From contig CM060851.1 in NCBI GenBank assembly GCA_030737835.1, forward strand, positions 9,097,129 through 9,161,128: a DNA stretch of 64,000 nucleotides, written 5' to 3'. The DNA is from Acorus gramineus. Taxonomy: Eukaryota; Streptophyta; Magnoliopsida; Acorales; Acoraceae. The position numbers and the translations under genes were made by a program. A model generated the notes under the pieces. It ran no database searches. It saw only the letters and a program-made list of their open reading frames with translations, and was not told where the DNA came from. Positions 43,735 through 54,515 of this stretch are shown one piece after another (the stretch's first letter is position 1; the number at the start of each line of letters is the position of its first letter).

Positions 43735-44705
43735 CACACTTATCATTGATGCATTCAATTATCAAGCTGGATAATTATAATGATTTGAATTATAAGTGTA
43801 GAGGTAAAATTCTTCACCACGACACGTGTCATATCAGGGATAATGTGTCACACAAGGACGGACGTGGACCTACCGTGGGACCCACAAATCTGAGTTCCAA
43901 TCCTTGGTTATGATGACTCTCCCGAATGTATTGACATGAGATCCAAGGTCTAGTTGGACAGTCGGGCACCTCGAAAGTGAGTAGTCTGAGGCACGACCAG
44001 ACATGAGATCTGGTCGGTCGACCTTACTCCTAGAAAGCGAGTAGTCTAAGGCATGACCAGACATGAGGTCTGGTCAGTCGACCTTACTCTTTGAAAGCAA
44101 GTAGTCTAAGGCACGACCAGACATAAGGTCTGGTCGGTCGACCTTACTCCTCGAAAGTAAGTAGTCTAAGGCACGACCAGACATGAGGTCTGGTCGGTCG
44201 ACCTTACTCCTCGCAGACATGTTATGAAACGTACGAGTAAGCATAACAAGAGACCCCGAGCAAAATGAAGAAACGGTCAGAAAACCACTAACGCCTGTAA
44301 CTGCCAAGATGGTATTTAAGGCTCATTACCAGCAGAACGTGGGTAATCAAAGACCGACGTGGAACGTAAATATTGGAGGAGTTTCCCTGGAAAAAAGCCC
44401 ACTATCATGTGCTCAGCACTCTAAAGGCACAGTCAAGCAAGGGTCAGAAAGTTATCAACTGAGTTAAGCACAATCATTGTGAGCCATTGTGAGTTCTTGT
44501 GTGTTATTTCCTATACAGTCATTGAGAAAGTAGAAGCATAGCTACAAAAATTCATATAGTTCGAGTTCTTTTTCCCAAGAGATTTACAAATTTAACTGAA
44601 GGAGAAAAATATCCACCTCAATAAGTTATTCAAAACTTGATCAAACTTATGTACATATAAACTTGTGTATCTTATTTTGATCAATCACATTTAATCATAT
44701 CTTAT
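43735..44705. mobile_element. Insertion of unknown type with 60-bp hairpin array
   Basis: It is recognised because the surrounding sequence is continuous in the paralogous flank at 1390-1450. The insertion is GC-richer than its surroundings and contains a 60-bp array (43938-44215) and a TTTAAGGCTC-ATTACC stretch near 44315. It could be an LTR or TRIM, but ends and target duplication were not settled. Confidence 0.5.
43938..44215 (-). repeat. 60-bp tandem array with GACCAGAC/GTCTGGTC hairpins
   Basis: Four full units and a partial one. Each unit carries GACCAGAC-ATGAG-GTCTGGTC (8-bp stem, 5-base loop; 7 bp in the first unit), then the self-complementary GGTCGACC or AGTCGACC, then TTACTC, GAAAG and AGTAGTCTAAGGCA. 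The minus-strand frame repeats every 20 residues only because 60 is a multiple of three. Confidence 0.9.
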
Positions 44706-45659
44706 TTCCTCTAACATGTGCTTATCAAGATATGAGAGTCTATATGTGATACCTTCTGAAGTAGCTATATATTTTTATTTAATTTCAGACAAGCACATAA
44801 GAGTTGACAATCAGAGGAACTACTATGTCTATAGTAAATTTATATATTCTTCGAATTCATTCCTTCTCTTATCCTTTTTTCTTAGTCAAAATGCTTGTTC
44901 TATATATGCATATCATTGCTTACGCTTATGCAATTTCGAAGAAATACGATGACTGTTCAATAGCTATCAAAACATATGTGTATACAAGTATAGCTTTCAT
45001 TATGATTTCATGAAGTTCTGATGACAGAGGAGAAGAATCTAAAACAGAAGAAATGACAGAAATCTTCTTTCAAAGTTGTGATTAATTATTCTTTGCAGCA
45101 TTAGTTTTTGCAGAAATTTCAGCTGTGAATTAAAGACTGAAGATGTTACTTCTCGTTAATCTCTCGCATTAATTATATGATGTCAGCGTTGGTGATTCAC
45201 TGCTTACATCGGCCTATCAAGAATTATGAAATAATGAAGATTTGAAGAGCTAATTGAATAAAAATTTATCATTGCCGTCGGATTGGACTACTCTTTTTAT
45301 GACACATCTGAAACTCATGATAACAACACTTCAATTTTTTAATTAGTAAAATAATCGTGTCAACCACTCCTTAATAAATAAAAAATGCAATGCAAGACAG
45401 GTCAAGAAAGGCATAATTTGCATGTTTCTTCAACCGTAAAACATCGCATATGTGACTAGCTCGTCAAGGTTTGCTGGTCGTAAATCACAACGTGAAGAAA
45501 TGTTGTTTAAAAAGAACATCCAAAGCAAATTAATCCATTCCACTGTATATGTTTTTTTAAGTGATTTTTAGTACTGCTGTTATTTAAAGATTGTCTTCCT
45601 AATTGTTCGTCTTAAAAATATAAAGCCTTTTTATTATTTTGAGAATAAGCTCGAATAAT

Positions 45660-46500
45660 CCTGATAAGGGATAAAGGGTGTTTGGAAACCACGAATAACC
45701 CCTGATAAAATATATCAGAATAAACTGGTATAAAGTGGTATATGGATTCTAACCAATCTCTAGAATTAAAGTTATCCTAGGCTATTTCACTAAGCCCCCA
45801 TTTGTTTCTGGTATAATACCCCGGATAAACCCGGATAACCTCGGATAAGAGTTTTCAAGTGTTTGTTTACCCCGGATAACCTCTGATAAAGTATGCCAGA
45901 ATAAATCTTGATAAAGTGGCATATGGATTCCAATCAACCTCTGGAATTAAAGTTATCCTAGGTTATTCCATCCAAAGAATATGTGGGTCCAATATCAAAA
46001 CTTTCATCACCTCTTATAAATCACCTGTCAAATCAACTATCATTATTTTTTTACATTTTATAAATCTTTATCCATACTTTATTCACATTTTACCCAAACA
46101 GCAAAACATTTAATCTTACGTTTACCAACCGAGAATAATTCAAAACACAACCAAACACAAAATCATTTTATCCTTATTTATACTCATTTATGCTTGGATG
46201 AATGTATACCCTATAATAAAACATATCCCTGTTCCAAACGGGGGCTAAAAGAATATGTGAGTCCACTGTCAAATCAACTGTTATCACCTCTCATAAATCA
46301 CATATCAAATCAACTATCATTATTTTTTCATTTTTTATAATTTTTTATATATATTTTATTCATATTTTATTCAAACAAAAAAATATTTATTCTTATATTT
46401 ATCAACAAGAATAATTCAAAATACAATAAAAAAAAATAAAATTATTTTATTTTTATTTATATTTATTTCTGTTTGAATAAATATATAAATTTAAAAATAA
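45660..46500. mobile_element. Outer MITE of the GGATAA family
   Basis: The text on both sides of 45794-46245 (GGGTGTTTGGAAACCACGAATAACC at the left; TGTGAGTCCACTGTCAAATC and AATAATTCAAAATACAATAA at the right) is a relative of the inner element. It holds the same blocks in the same order, so it is an older member of one family. Borders are approximate. It lies just upstream of EXO70 gene 2. Confidence 0.65.
45794..46245. mobile_element. Inner PIF/Harbinger-type MITE (452 bp), TSD TAA
   Basis: TAA lies at 45791-45793 and 46246-46248. The ends are inverted: GCCCCCATTTGTTTC at the left and GCCCCCGTTTGGAAC at the right when read on the other strand. It contains TCTGATAAAGTATGCCAGAA, TTATCCTAGGTTATTCCAT and ATTTATGCTTGGATG. 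It encodes nothing. Confidence 0.85.
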
Positions 46501-46560
46501 ATCATATTGTGATTGGGAACAAGGAAATTCACGTCAACACCGTACAAATTAAAAAACAAC

Positions 46561-46611
46561 CTCCCTCGTGTGATCGGAACAAATCACACAGCACTCCCTC
46601 AACTATAAATA
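46561..46611 (+). promoter_or_regulatory. Core promoter of EXO70 gene 2
   Basis: CTCCCTCGTGTGATCG at 46561-46576 and a TATAAATA box at 46604-46611, both shared with EXO70 gene 1. The start codon lies 66 bases after the TATA box. The MITE pair ends only tens of bases upstream, so distal control may differ from gene 1. Confidence 0.75.
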
Positions 46612-46676
46612 CCCCCACCCGCCTCTCTCCTATATAGACAGAAAAAATCGGAGGGCATTCAATCACTGCAACGAAA

Positions 46677-48695
46677 ATGCATATCAAAATCCTCAAAAAC
46701 CTCTTCTCCTTCTCCTCTTCTCATTACAGCCGTTCATCCACCCCGACAAGCACCCCCAAACACAGCAGCGGAACCAACCAACACAGCCGTCCATCCACCC
46801 CTTCGTACACCCCCAAGCGCAGAAGTAGCAGCAGCTATCACGGCCGTCCATGGACACCGACGGCCTCACCCACTCGGACCTTCTCGTCTGCGTTGATGGA
46901 GGACAACATCTCCTCAGCCGAGTCCATCATCAATAAGTGGGACGTCGATTCCCCCTCCGTCTCCTACACTAAGCTCACCTCCCTCTTCTACCAGGACGAC
47001 GACCGCTCCGAAGCCCTCCGCTTCATCAACACCGTCAAAGACCTCCAGCGTTCCATGCTCTTCTTCATCTCCGACCGTTCGTCTCCCGATTCGCATTCCC
47101 TTATCGTCACCGCGCAGAAGCTCATGGAGTCCGCCATGAAGAGGTTGCAGAAGGAGTTCCATCAGATCCTCTCCGTCAATCGAGACCGCCTCGACCTCGA
47201 ATCGGTCTCCGCCAGATCCTCTCTCACCACCCTCTCCTCGCTGGACGATATACGGTCGGATTTCGAGGACGAGATTGACGGGTCGGACGACGAGATCAGA
47301 CCAGGCGGCGAGTCGATGACCCAGTCACCGGTTCCGATCCAGGCCGAGTCGGATCTGAGGTCCATCGCCGAGTGCATGATCTCCGCCGGCTACGGCAAGG
47401 AGTGCATGAAGTTGTACCGGACCTTCCGCCGTTCGATCGTCGACGAGTCACTTTATCGGATGGGGATCGAGCGGCTGACGGCGTCTCAGATTCACAAGAT
47501 GGACTGGGAAGTCCTCGAGATCCGCATCCGGTCCTGGATCCCCGCCTCGAGGACCGCGCTCCAAACACTCTTCCACGGCGAGCGCGTCCTCTGCGACCGC
47601 GTCTTCGCGGACGCACCGGAGTCTGTGTGTGAATCCTGCTTCGCCGAGGTTTCCGGCGAGCAGGCGATCGGGATGTTCTCCTTCGCCGAGTCGGTCGCCA
47701 CTTCGAAATTCAAGAAGTCGCCAGAGAAGATGTTCCGGTTCCTCGACATGTACGAGTCGATCTCCGATCACTGGGAGGACATTCAGTGGACTTTCTCCTA
47801 CGAATCGTCATCCCCCGTCCGATCGCACGCCACGTCCGCGCTCCTGAAACTCGCCGAGGCGATCCGGTCCTCGCTCGCCGAACTGGAATCGGCGATCCAG
47901 AAGGACTTGTCGAAATCGGCGGTCGCGGGTGGAGGAGTCCACCCGCTGACGGGGTACGTGATGAACTACGTGGCTTTCCTCGCCGATTACTCTCGGAGCC
48001 TCGGGGATATCCTCGCCGATTACCCGCTCAAGGTGCGGGCCCCACTTCCAGAGTCGGTGTTGCCAATGAAAGGCTGCGACGAGAACCTATCGATGAGGAG
48101 TGCGTGGATCATACTGGTATTGCTGTGCAAGCTGGACGGGAAGGCCGAGCTGTACGAAGAGGTGCCGCTGTCGTACGTGTTCCTCGCGAATAACCTCAAC
48201 TACGTCGTGGAGAAGGTTAGGGGCACGGTTCTCGAGGAGATACTGGGGAGCGAGTGGGTCGCGAATCACGAAGCGAAGGTTAGGCATTACGCGGCTAAGT
48301 ACGAGAGGATGGGGTGGGGCAAGGTGGCCTCGTCAATGCCGCCGTTGGATGATACGAATCGGACGGTGGAGGAGGTGGGGGAGGTGTTCAGGAGTTTCAA
48401 CGAGGCGTTCAAGGAGACGTACATGATCCACGCCACGTGGGTGATCCCAGACGGTCGGATGAGGGACGAGATCAAGGTGTCGATATCTCGGAAGGTAGTG
48501 CCGATGTATCGGAAGTGGTACGAGGCGTATCGGGGGAGAGTTGCAGGGGTCATAAGGTTCGCTCCGGAGGACATCGAGAACCGTTTGTCGGATCTCTTCT
48601 ACGGGACTGACTTTTCGGGTTCGGGTTCCGGTTCCGGTTCCGATTCCGCGTCTGTCTCGGGCCGCTCGAAGGGTTCTTCCAGGGCGTCGCGGTGA
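46677..48695 (+). CDS. EXO70: Exocyst subunit EXO70, probably EXO70H clade (gene 2)
   Basis: A 672-residue single-exon paralogue of the gene at 9017, for the same role in tethering secretory vesicles at the plasma membrane. Against gene 1, the Ser/Thr/Pro-rich N-terminus is longer, with extra RSSTP, RPSTP, SYTPK and RPWTP motifs (about 18-65). The core is nearly unchanged, including MEDNISSAESIINKWD, HPLTGYVMNYV, WVIPDGRMRDEIKVSISRKV and FAPEDIENRLSDLFYG. A few residues are missing after LPESVL, where gene 1 has an STATSSP stretch. The tail is Gly/Ser-rich. The codons are GC-rich against AT-rich surroundings, as in gene 1. Both paralogues are open from end to end, so both may be expressed. 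Family call firm; clade call moderate. Confidence 0.94.
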   Translation: MHIKILKNLFSFSSSHYSRSSTPTSTPKHSSGTNQHSRPSTPSYTPKRRSSSSYHGRPWTPTASPTRTFSSALMEDNISSAESIINKWDVDSPSVSYTKLTSLFYQDDDRSEALRFINTVKDLQRSMLFFISDRSSPDSHSLIVTAQKLMESAMKRLQKEFHQILSVNRDRLDLESVSARSSLTTLSSLDDIRSDFEDEIDGSDDEIRPGGESMTQSPVPIQAESDLRSIAECMISAGYGKECMKLYRTFRRSIVDESLYRMGIERLTASQIHKMDWEVLEIRIRSWIPASRTALQTLFHGERVLCDRVFADAPESVCESCFAEVSGEQAIGMFSFAESVATSKFKKSPEKMFRFLDMYESISDHWEDIQWTFSYESSSPVRSHATSALLKLAEAIRSSLAELESAIQKDLSKSAVAGGGVHPLTGYVMNYVAFLADYSRSLGDILADYPLKVRAPLPESVLPMKGCDENLSMRSAWIILVLLCKLDGKAELYEEVPLSYVFLANNLNYVVEKVRGTVLEEILGSEWVANHEAKVRHYAAKYERMGWGKVASSMPPLDDTNRTVEEVGEVFRSFNEAFKETYMIHATWVIPDGRMRDEIKVSISRKVVPMYRKWYEAYRGRVAGVIRFAPEDIENRLSDLFYGTDFSGSGSGSGSDSASVSGRSKGSSRASR

Positions 48696-49030
48696 CAAGT
48701 TTTACATTTTTTTTTTCGGAGGTTAAAGATTCCCTGTGTTTATAAATAGACAAAAGAAGGGAGTTGCAGAGATTCTTTGGATTATAAATAAGTGCAAGAA
48801 ATATGAGACAATGTAATTATTATGGCTCAATTGGATTGGTTAATTTGTTATATTATTGTCAGCGCATTCTGTGGTGCATTCATTTTTTTTTGGTTTGATT
48901 GTGAAGTACGTGATCGTATATCGGGATTTTTTTTCTCTTTTTAATGACCAACATCCAATATTTGACAATTCCACAACATATGCTTACACGACTGCATTAC
49001 TTTGTTTACTAAATAAATGGAAGTGCAATA
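48696..49030 (+). other. 3' flank of EXO70 gene 2
   Basis: GAGATTCTTTGG, ATTATAAATAAG (likely poly(A) signal region), TTATTATGGCTCAATTGGATTG, GTCAGCGCATTCTGTGGTGCA and ACCAACATCCAATATTTGAC. The last three recur at 62440-62580 after the DUF1635 gene, and the first ones after EXO70 gene 1. Confidence 0.7.
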
Positions 49031-50149
49031 ATGAAGCTGATAAAAGAGATGCATTGGTTATAGATGTCAGTGATAAGGAGTCCGATTCAGACGGCACAAT
49101 GGGTGTTTTTTTAATTTGGTTAGTCATTGGTATTTTATATTTCTCAACACAAATCTTATATCAGCGTATACTGCATTGGTTATCCCAACATTTCATATAG
49201 AGAAGGAAATTGTAATTTGATAGAGAGATCAAGCTTAAAAAAATCCTAGGTTTTATTGTAGCACAAGCGCTATAAGTGAATACCTTTTCAGACGGCCACA
49301 AACTATAGGATGAGATTCTTTGCTTGACTCATAATATACTAGGATTTGTTTGACTTATTGTATAAGATTGCCACGTATCATATTTTTTTTATGTTAGTTA
49401 GAACTTAGAAAATAACTGTTGTAGGAACCTTTTTGCTGGTCCCACTCTTTTTTTTTTTTTTTTTTTGTAAGGTGTCACACCTTATACCTTTTGGCAGCCA
49501 ATTTTTTTTTTATTATTTCTTTCATACAAGTCTTCAAAGTTTTGTGATTTTTTGTCTAAGCGCATCCATCTCCTTTCGTATGTTCAAGTAATTATTTATC
49601 TTATCCTTAAATCTCCAAATCTTAGGATCTCAAAAAGTAAAATGTTTCTAACCTATTTGTCTCTTATTCATTTTTTTAAATATCAAATGTGATTGTAATT
49701 TTTTATTTAAAATGAAAAATCATGTTTCTGTTTTGTATTTATTTTTATCTTAGGTGCTATTAATTTTATGCAAAACTACTAACATTAGGATCCCAAAAAA
49801 ATATTTATTTCTGATCTATATTTTTTAATGTCAAATGTTATTATTATTTATTTATTTTGTATTTGAGGTTAAATGGATCATGTTTGTGTCTTGTATTTAT
49901 GTATTTATTTATTAAATTTATATGATATATTTTGTATATTTTTTTCAAATCAATGAATAATTCATGGAAACTTACATATTGCATGATGTTTGATTCCGAA
50001 CAACTTGCATACGAATTCTAAAATGAATATGGAAGGAGAATCGGATTTAGTATCAGAAGACATATATACCTAAAACAAGAAAAAGCATAACTATGAAATT
50101 ACTTCAAAAATATTTGTTTGTTTTAAGAAGGGTTTTTAAGATAGTGGCA
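49031..50149. other. AT-rich intergenic DNA, no gene seen
   Basis: A 114-residue frame reaches into this stretch (48856-49200) but shows no known domain and starts inside the EXO70 flank, so I do not call it. Homopolymer T runs occur near 49450 and 49505. Confidence 0.5.
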
Positions 50150-51130
50150 AAATAGATCATTCGACTAAAAACAGCATAGTGGATACAAGAACTAGTTGTA
50201 GTGTACATATATGACTATTAAATTGAATAGAAATAATGGTAAATACATGATCCATAACTTTGTGGAAATGCATAATCACCCTCTTGAAATACAAAAGTGT
50301 GTTCATATACTGTCATCTCATCGAAAAATGTCTTCCTTACCAGCCATTGAAGTGGAATTGATAGAAAAATATGGAATTCCTCTTAGGGAAGGCAGGATGT
50401 GGAAGGGAGTCTCTGTTAGTGTTGGGCCCATTTTGAATGACACATTCTTTAGTTGACCAAAAATTGAGTATTCTCTTCCCAACACTTTAGTCCCACATCA
50501 GTTAAAATCACTTCATTGTTTCACCTTATACATAGAGTCAAACCATTCCATTATTGAGACTTGTTGAACCAAACCTCTATGCGCGCGCACACGAGGCCCA
50601 ACCCATCAACCCGTGGGTTTGGATTTCTGGTGGAAAAACTAGTTAACCGGGCGTGCACGCTCGCACGTCGCGCCTGCACACGAGGCGGGTCGGCCCGGGC
50701 TGGGTTGCGGGCCACACTTGGGCGCGCCCGCATGCGCGTGCAGGGGGGGGTGCAAATCCCTCTCCTCAGGCCACTCTGTGCCCTTTCCGCGGGCTCGGGC
50801 TCACTGTGGTCTCCTCGTAGCTCGCACCCCGAGGAGGCATAACCCTGGTGGTCGTATCTCTCAGTGGTAGGAGCCGTTCATCCCTGTGCGTGGGGGGGGG
50901 GCCTTATTCACAAAGGACAGAGCGTCTCTGCTCGCTTCCACCAAAACTGATATGTTTTTCTAATCCGCTGTTCTTATTTGTTGTGTTTTATATTGATTTG
51001 AATCTGTGGCCTTACTAAGTTCTTTGTATTGCCCTTATTTTGATAAAGATTTTCTAACAGTCTCTGGCTTTACTAAACAAGATCAAAAAAATTCTTCAAT
51101 CGAAAAAATAAAGAAAATTGACGTTTGAAG
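50150..51130 (+). pseudogene. FAR1-type DNA-binding domain relic, split by a solo LTR
   Basis: Before the LTR, a frame reads IVDTRTSC, then (50211-50413) MTIKLNRNNGKYMIHNFVEM, HNHPLEIQKCVHILSSHRKM and an ending EGRMWKGVS. After the LTR it continues SGFTKQDQKNS (51060-51100). The HNHPL and SHRK motifs are those of the FAR1/FHY3 N-terminal domain, derived from Mutator-like transposases. A stop precedes the ATG at 50211 and no downstream transposase core is seen, so this is a fragment. Whether it comes from a host FAR1-related gene or a MULE cannot be told. Confidence 0.75.
50414..51059 (+). mobile_element. Solo LTR in the FAR1 relic (646 bp), TSD GTCTC
   Basis: It starts TGTTAGTGTTGGGCCC and ends GATTTTCTAACA, with the perfect duplication GTCTC at 50409-50413 and 51060-51064. 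The inverted tips are TGTTAG/CTAACA. It contains TAGTCCCACATCAGTT, a motif common near the start of several plant LTRs, and a GC-rich tract of GCGCGCGCACACGAGG type (50580-50760). No coding domain is present. Confidence 0.9.
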
Positions 51131-51349
51131 AAGCTGCAAGTGTATTGAAATATTTTCAAAATGGAAAAAAATAGAAAATCCATCATTTTCTTATTTCTTC
51201 CAATTGGACAGTGAGGAACATATGACAAATATATTTTGAGCCGAACGGCCTAGAATGATAATTGACTATGGTTAATTCGGTGATGTTGTGTGTCCTGATA
51301 CCAACATTTATTGTTTGTTTATCTTTTCTATTACTTTTGTTAGGAAATA

Positions 51350-51710
51350 TGAAAATGACATTTTTGTTGTTTGGTTCATCTTTGATAAAGTGATAATAAG
51401 TAATGGATAAAGGATTGATAAGAGTTTATGACTTTTTAAATGTCAACTATACCCTTGAATAAGTGTGAGAGATGTGTGACTGATTTGTTAGATGTTATAA
51501 TTTTTTAAATGTGTGCGTGAGACTGTTAGGTAAGGTAAAAAATTAAAAATGACAGAGAATGGTACGGTATTTTTATTCATTGGCATAGATAAACCTTGAT
51601 AAGCAATTCCAGCATTTTCTTAAAATAGTTATCAAACCTTATCTTAGCTTATCCAAACATAGTTATCAGAGTTTATCCAAATAAAACAAACAGTGAATAA
51701 AGGCTATTCT
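51350..51710. mobile_element. MITE-like element related to the spacer of the foldback element
   Basis: TTTTTGTTGTTTGGTTCATC, TGGATAA, GATAAGAGTTTATGACTTTT and ATGTCAACTATACCC match 11615-11720. The left TTGTTTGGTTCATCTTTGATAA and right TTATCCAAATAAAACAAACAG are roughly inverted. Borders are approximate. Confidence 0.55.
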
Positions 51711-51828
51711 CTAATATTCACCCTTATTCTTTGTTAATTTTCTATCACAAACGGGGAAAGGACTAAATGAGTATATATAAAACAAAAAATTGAAATTTGT
51801 GTACCCTTTCTTGCTTTTCCCACTATTA

Positions 51829-52595
51829 GAGTAACTCTAATCGGCCGCTTAATTGAAGACCGGACATGCATATGAAGACCACCGACTCCAACCGAATTGC
51901 ATAATGAAGGTCGGATGACTTCAATTTCAAAATGAGCTTCATACATGGAGACCCACTATTTGGGTTTCCATATGTCATATGAAAGAAAAATAATACCATA
52001 AATGACATTGTTAACTTATAACAACTTTTGATAAATGATATTTAACTCCTACAAAATTATAAATTTCTAATTTTCATTTGTTTTTAATAAAAATATGCAA
52101 TTTTGAAAAACAACTTTACAAAAAAATTTTATGTATTGGATCGAAAATAATATTTCAAAAAACAAACCATTCATTGAACAAAAAAAATGAATGGGATAAA
52201 GAGTCACCGGTTGAACTGTCTAGTTAACGGATTTGAATTGTAATATTATCATGACATAATAACAAAAATTGAATCCTTAAATTTCAAATGCAATTTCAAA
52301 ATAAACTATTTATTGAATCAGAAAAATGAATAGGATAAGAGTCTTCAAAATTAGGACACAAATGTCAATAAACAATAAAGATAAAAGAGACAAATGTTGG
52401 GATGTGAATTTTAACAAATCAAAATAATGATTTAAAGACCTAAAAAAAAAAAATGAAGATCCACCATTGGAGCTGATGGATCTTCAAAATAGCAAAATCT
52501 TCAAAATGAAGACCCCATTGGAGTTTAAGGGGTCTTCATTTGTCTAAAATCTTCCATGGGAGTCTTCAAAATGAAGACCCCCATTGGAGTTGCTC
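51829..52595. mobile_element. PIF/Harbinger-type MITE (767 bp), TSD TTA
   Basis: TTA at 51826-51828 and 52596-52598. The inverted ends are GAGTAACTCTAATCGG and, from the other side, GAGCAACTCCAATGGG. The right half repeats a CTTCAAAATGAAGACCCCATTGGAG motif three times (52480-52590), itself partly palindromic. It is non-coding. Confidence 0.8.
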
Positions 52596-52598
52596 TTA

Positions 52599-53735
52599 TA
52601 AACCCGATTAATATTAGCAACATTCCAACTTACAATACATTTATGTTAATTTTTATTTTGCAATTTTTCGTATATTTTAAATTTTTAAATTTATATTTTA
52701 AATAATGAAATATATATTTTAATATATTATATTTAGTTAGTAAAATGAGATTGTCGATGTCTTGATAGATAGAGACCAAAACATTTAATAAAATATTATT
52801 GCTTCGGTAAGTCTCAAAATATTTCTTTCATAAGCATAATCTATGCAAAATGAAGAATCCTATATGATATGAGGTTAATACTCTGAAAGGAAAATGTTAC
52901 CAATAATCATTCTTGCCATCTCTTTCATATTCCATCATGTTTTATAATTTTTAAGTATATATTTAAATGAAATGAATATATATATATATATATATATACA
53001 CTTTTTGCACAAAGCCCATTTATCCATAAATTACTCATAAAACGACATATTAAATTTGACTTTTATTGATTAATACCACTTATTCTCCGAAACAGCGTAT
53101 GAGCCCATTTATAAAGAATACAAAAAAGTTCTATCACTTAAGAAACTTCATTTTCAACCCGCCTGGCGAAATAATAAACGAAAAACTATCCTTAAATACC
53201 TAAGTGTGTCTAGCCAAGTACAAAAGAAAATTATTAAGTACAATCACACAAGTGGCTTCAGTACAGTCCTTATAAGCTTTTATTTTTTTTATGCTAAATG
53301 TGTATCTAATTATCTATCATTTAAAGAAGTATGTATTTTTTGATAAAAATGAGTTACATACTCCATTGAATTATATATGGACCAAATTATTGAAATAAAA
53401 ATTACATGTTATGTTTAACAAAGAAGAAACATCTTGTGTAACCATGCCCAAGGTATAATAAGTTAATGCAATTTTAGAGGAAAGCGATACCATCAATAAT
53501 AGCTCTGTATCACCACCTATATGGAAACAAGTAACCCAAATATTGATTAATTTGATAAATAAATTGATTTTGAACGAGTGAGCAGTTATTCCCCCATCTA
53601 ACTTTTCAAACCCACCACCCAAATAAATTTTGAGTGGTGGGTTGGGAAACATGAAGATGAGAGAGAAAAAGAAAGAGAAGGAGAGAGAGAGAGAGAGAGA
53701 GAGAAAAATGATATCATTAAGGTCACTGAAATACA
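52599..53735. other. AT-rich intergenic DNA with a (GA)n run, no gene seen
   Basis: It holds a short (TA)n run near 52977-52998 and a (GA)n run at about 53680-53704. A 121-residue frame on the minus strand (53371-53736) crosses the GA run and shows no known domain. Confidence 0.5.
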
Positions 53736-53738
53736 CAT

Positions 53739-54190
53739 AAAAAATTAATTAGGGGTCATGTGGTGACCCATTTATTATTTTAGTATCTCTGAAATTTTTA
53801 AGTGTTTTTTTTTCTCTCAAGCGATGAAAATTTATTTTTAGATCTTTCCAGTCGGATGTTTTTAAAAAATATAAAAATTGCTCGTACACAATTATTTTAG
53901 TACACTGTTAACACTCCCCAGTACATTATTAAGTATCTCCAGTACACTGTTAAAATTTTTTAGTACCTTGTTAAATATCTCTAGTACATTGTTAAGACTC
54001 CCAAATACATTATTAAATATCTCTAGTACACTGTTAACATTCCTCAGTACATTATTAACCTTCGCATAATTTGACAAGAGCATTTTTTATATTTTTGAAC
54101 AACATTGGAGGGACGTCAAAAAAACTTAAAGTTTTTTAAGGACCTAAAAATAATATATGAGTAATCATATTGACCCCTAATTAATTTTTT
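53739..54190. mobile_element. MITE with perfect 20-bp inverted ends and an internal 27-bp array
   Basis: AAAAAATTAATTAGGGGTCA at 53739-53758 is exactly complementary to 54171-54190. Inside, 53897-54063 holds about six units of 27 bp built on CTCCAGTACACTGTTAA and AGTACATTATTAA. It is non-coding. Target duplication was not settled because the ends are A/T runs. Confidence 0.75.
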
Positions 54191-54212
54191 CAAATATATA
54201 TTACGTAAAAAT

Positions 54213-54515
54213 TATTGTAAAAATAACAAAAGAGAAAGAGAAAACACAAAAGATTATAGAGAACTATTCTTCAAGAGATTCTTATTTCATTTCCATGCCT
54301 TTCATATTTTACAAGCCCTCTATTTATAGGGGAAATAACTATAATGACTCATTCATGTATTTCCAACATACATGAATTTACAATAAATTTGGTACACTAA
54401 TGTATACATGCACCAAGAGGTCATCCACAATTACATGCATCTAGAATTACATGCACATTCATATGCATGTATTTACAACACTCCCCCTTGGATGCATATG
54501 CATGTATTTACAACA
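54213..54515 (-). repeat. 3' LTR of copia element 2, with duplicated U3 tip
   Basis: A complete LTR with a CCCTATAAATAGAGGG TATA box (minus strand, near 54330). At its U3 tip the stretch CATATGCATGTATTTACAACA occurs twice, separated by the polypurine-tract sequence (plus strand CTCCCCCTTGG at 54481-54491). The working tract is at 54516-54526. Confidence 0.9.

Larger units (their letters stand above)
43705..45560 (+). repeat. 5'-flank block of the EXO70 gene 2 unit
   Basis: It matches 1390-2480 (see there). The match is split after GTTTGAATGAAATGATGT by an insertion of about 970 bp (43735-44705) and resumes with TTATCAAGATATGAGAGTC. No gene. Confidence 0.65.

Noticed and set aside
43938..44215. 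Regularly spaced palindromic repeats resembling a CRISPR array
   Set aside because: Units are contiguous 60-bp tandem copies with no unique spacers, in a plant nuclear context.
48856..49200. 114-residue frame after EXO70 gene 2
   Set aside because: It begins in the duplicated 3' flank, has no recognised domain, and the flank copies elsewhere do not keep it open.
53371..53736. 121-residue minus-strand frame with a Leu/Ser run
   Set aside because: It is created by the (GA)n microsatellite, with no domain or conserved neighbour.
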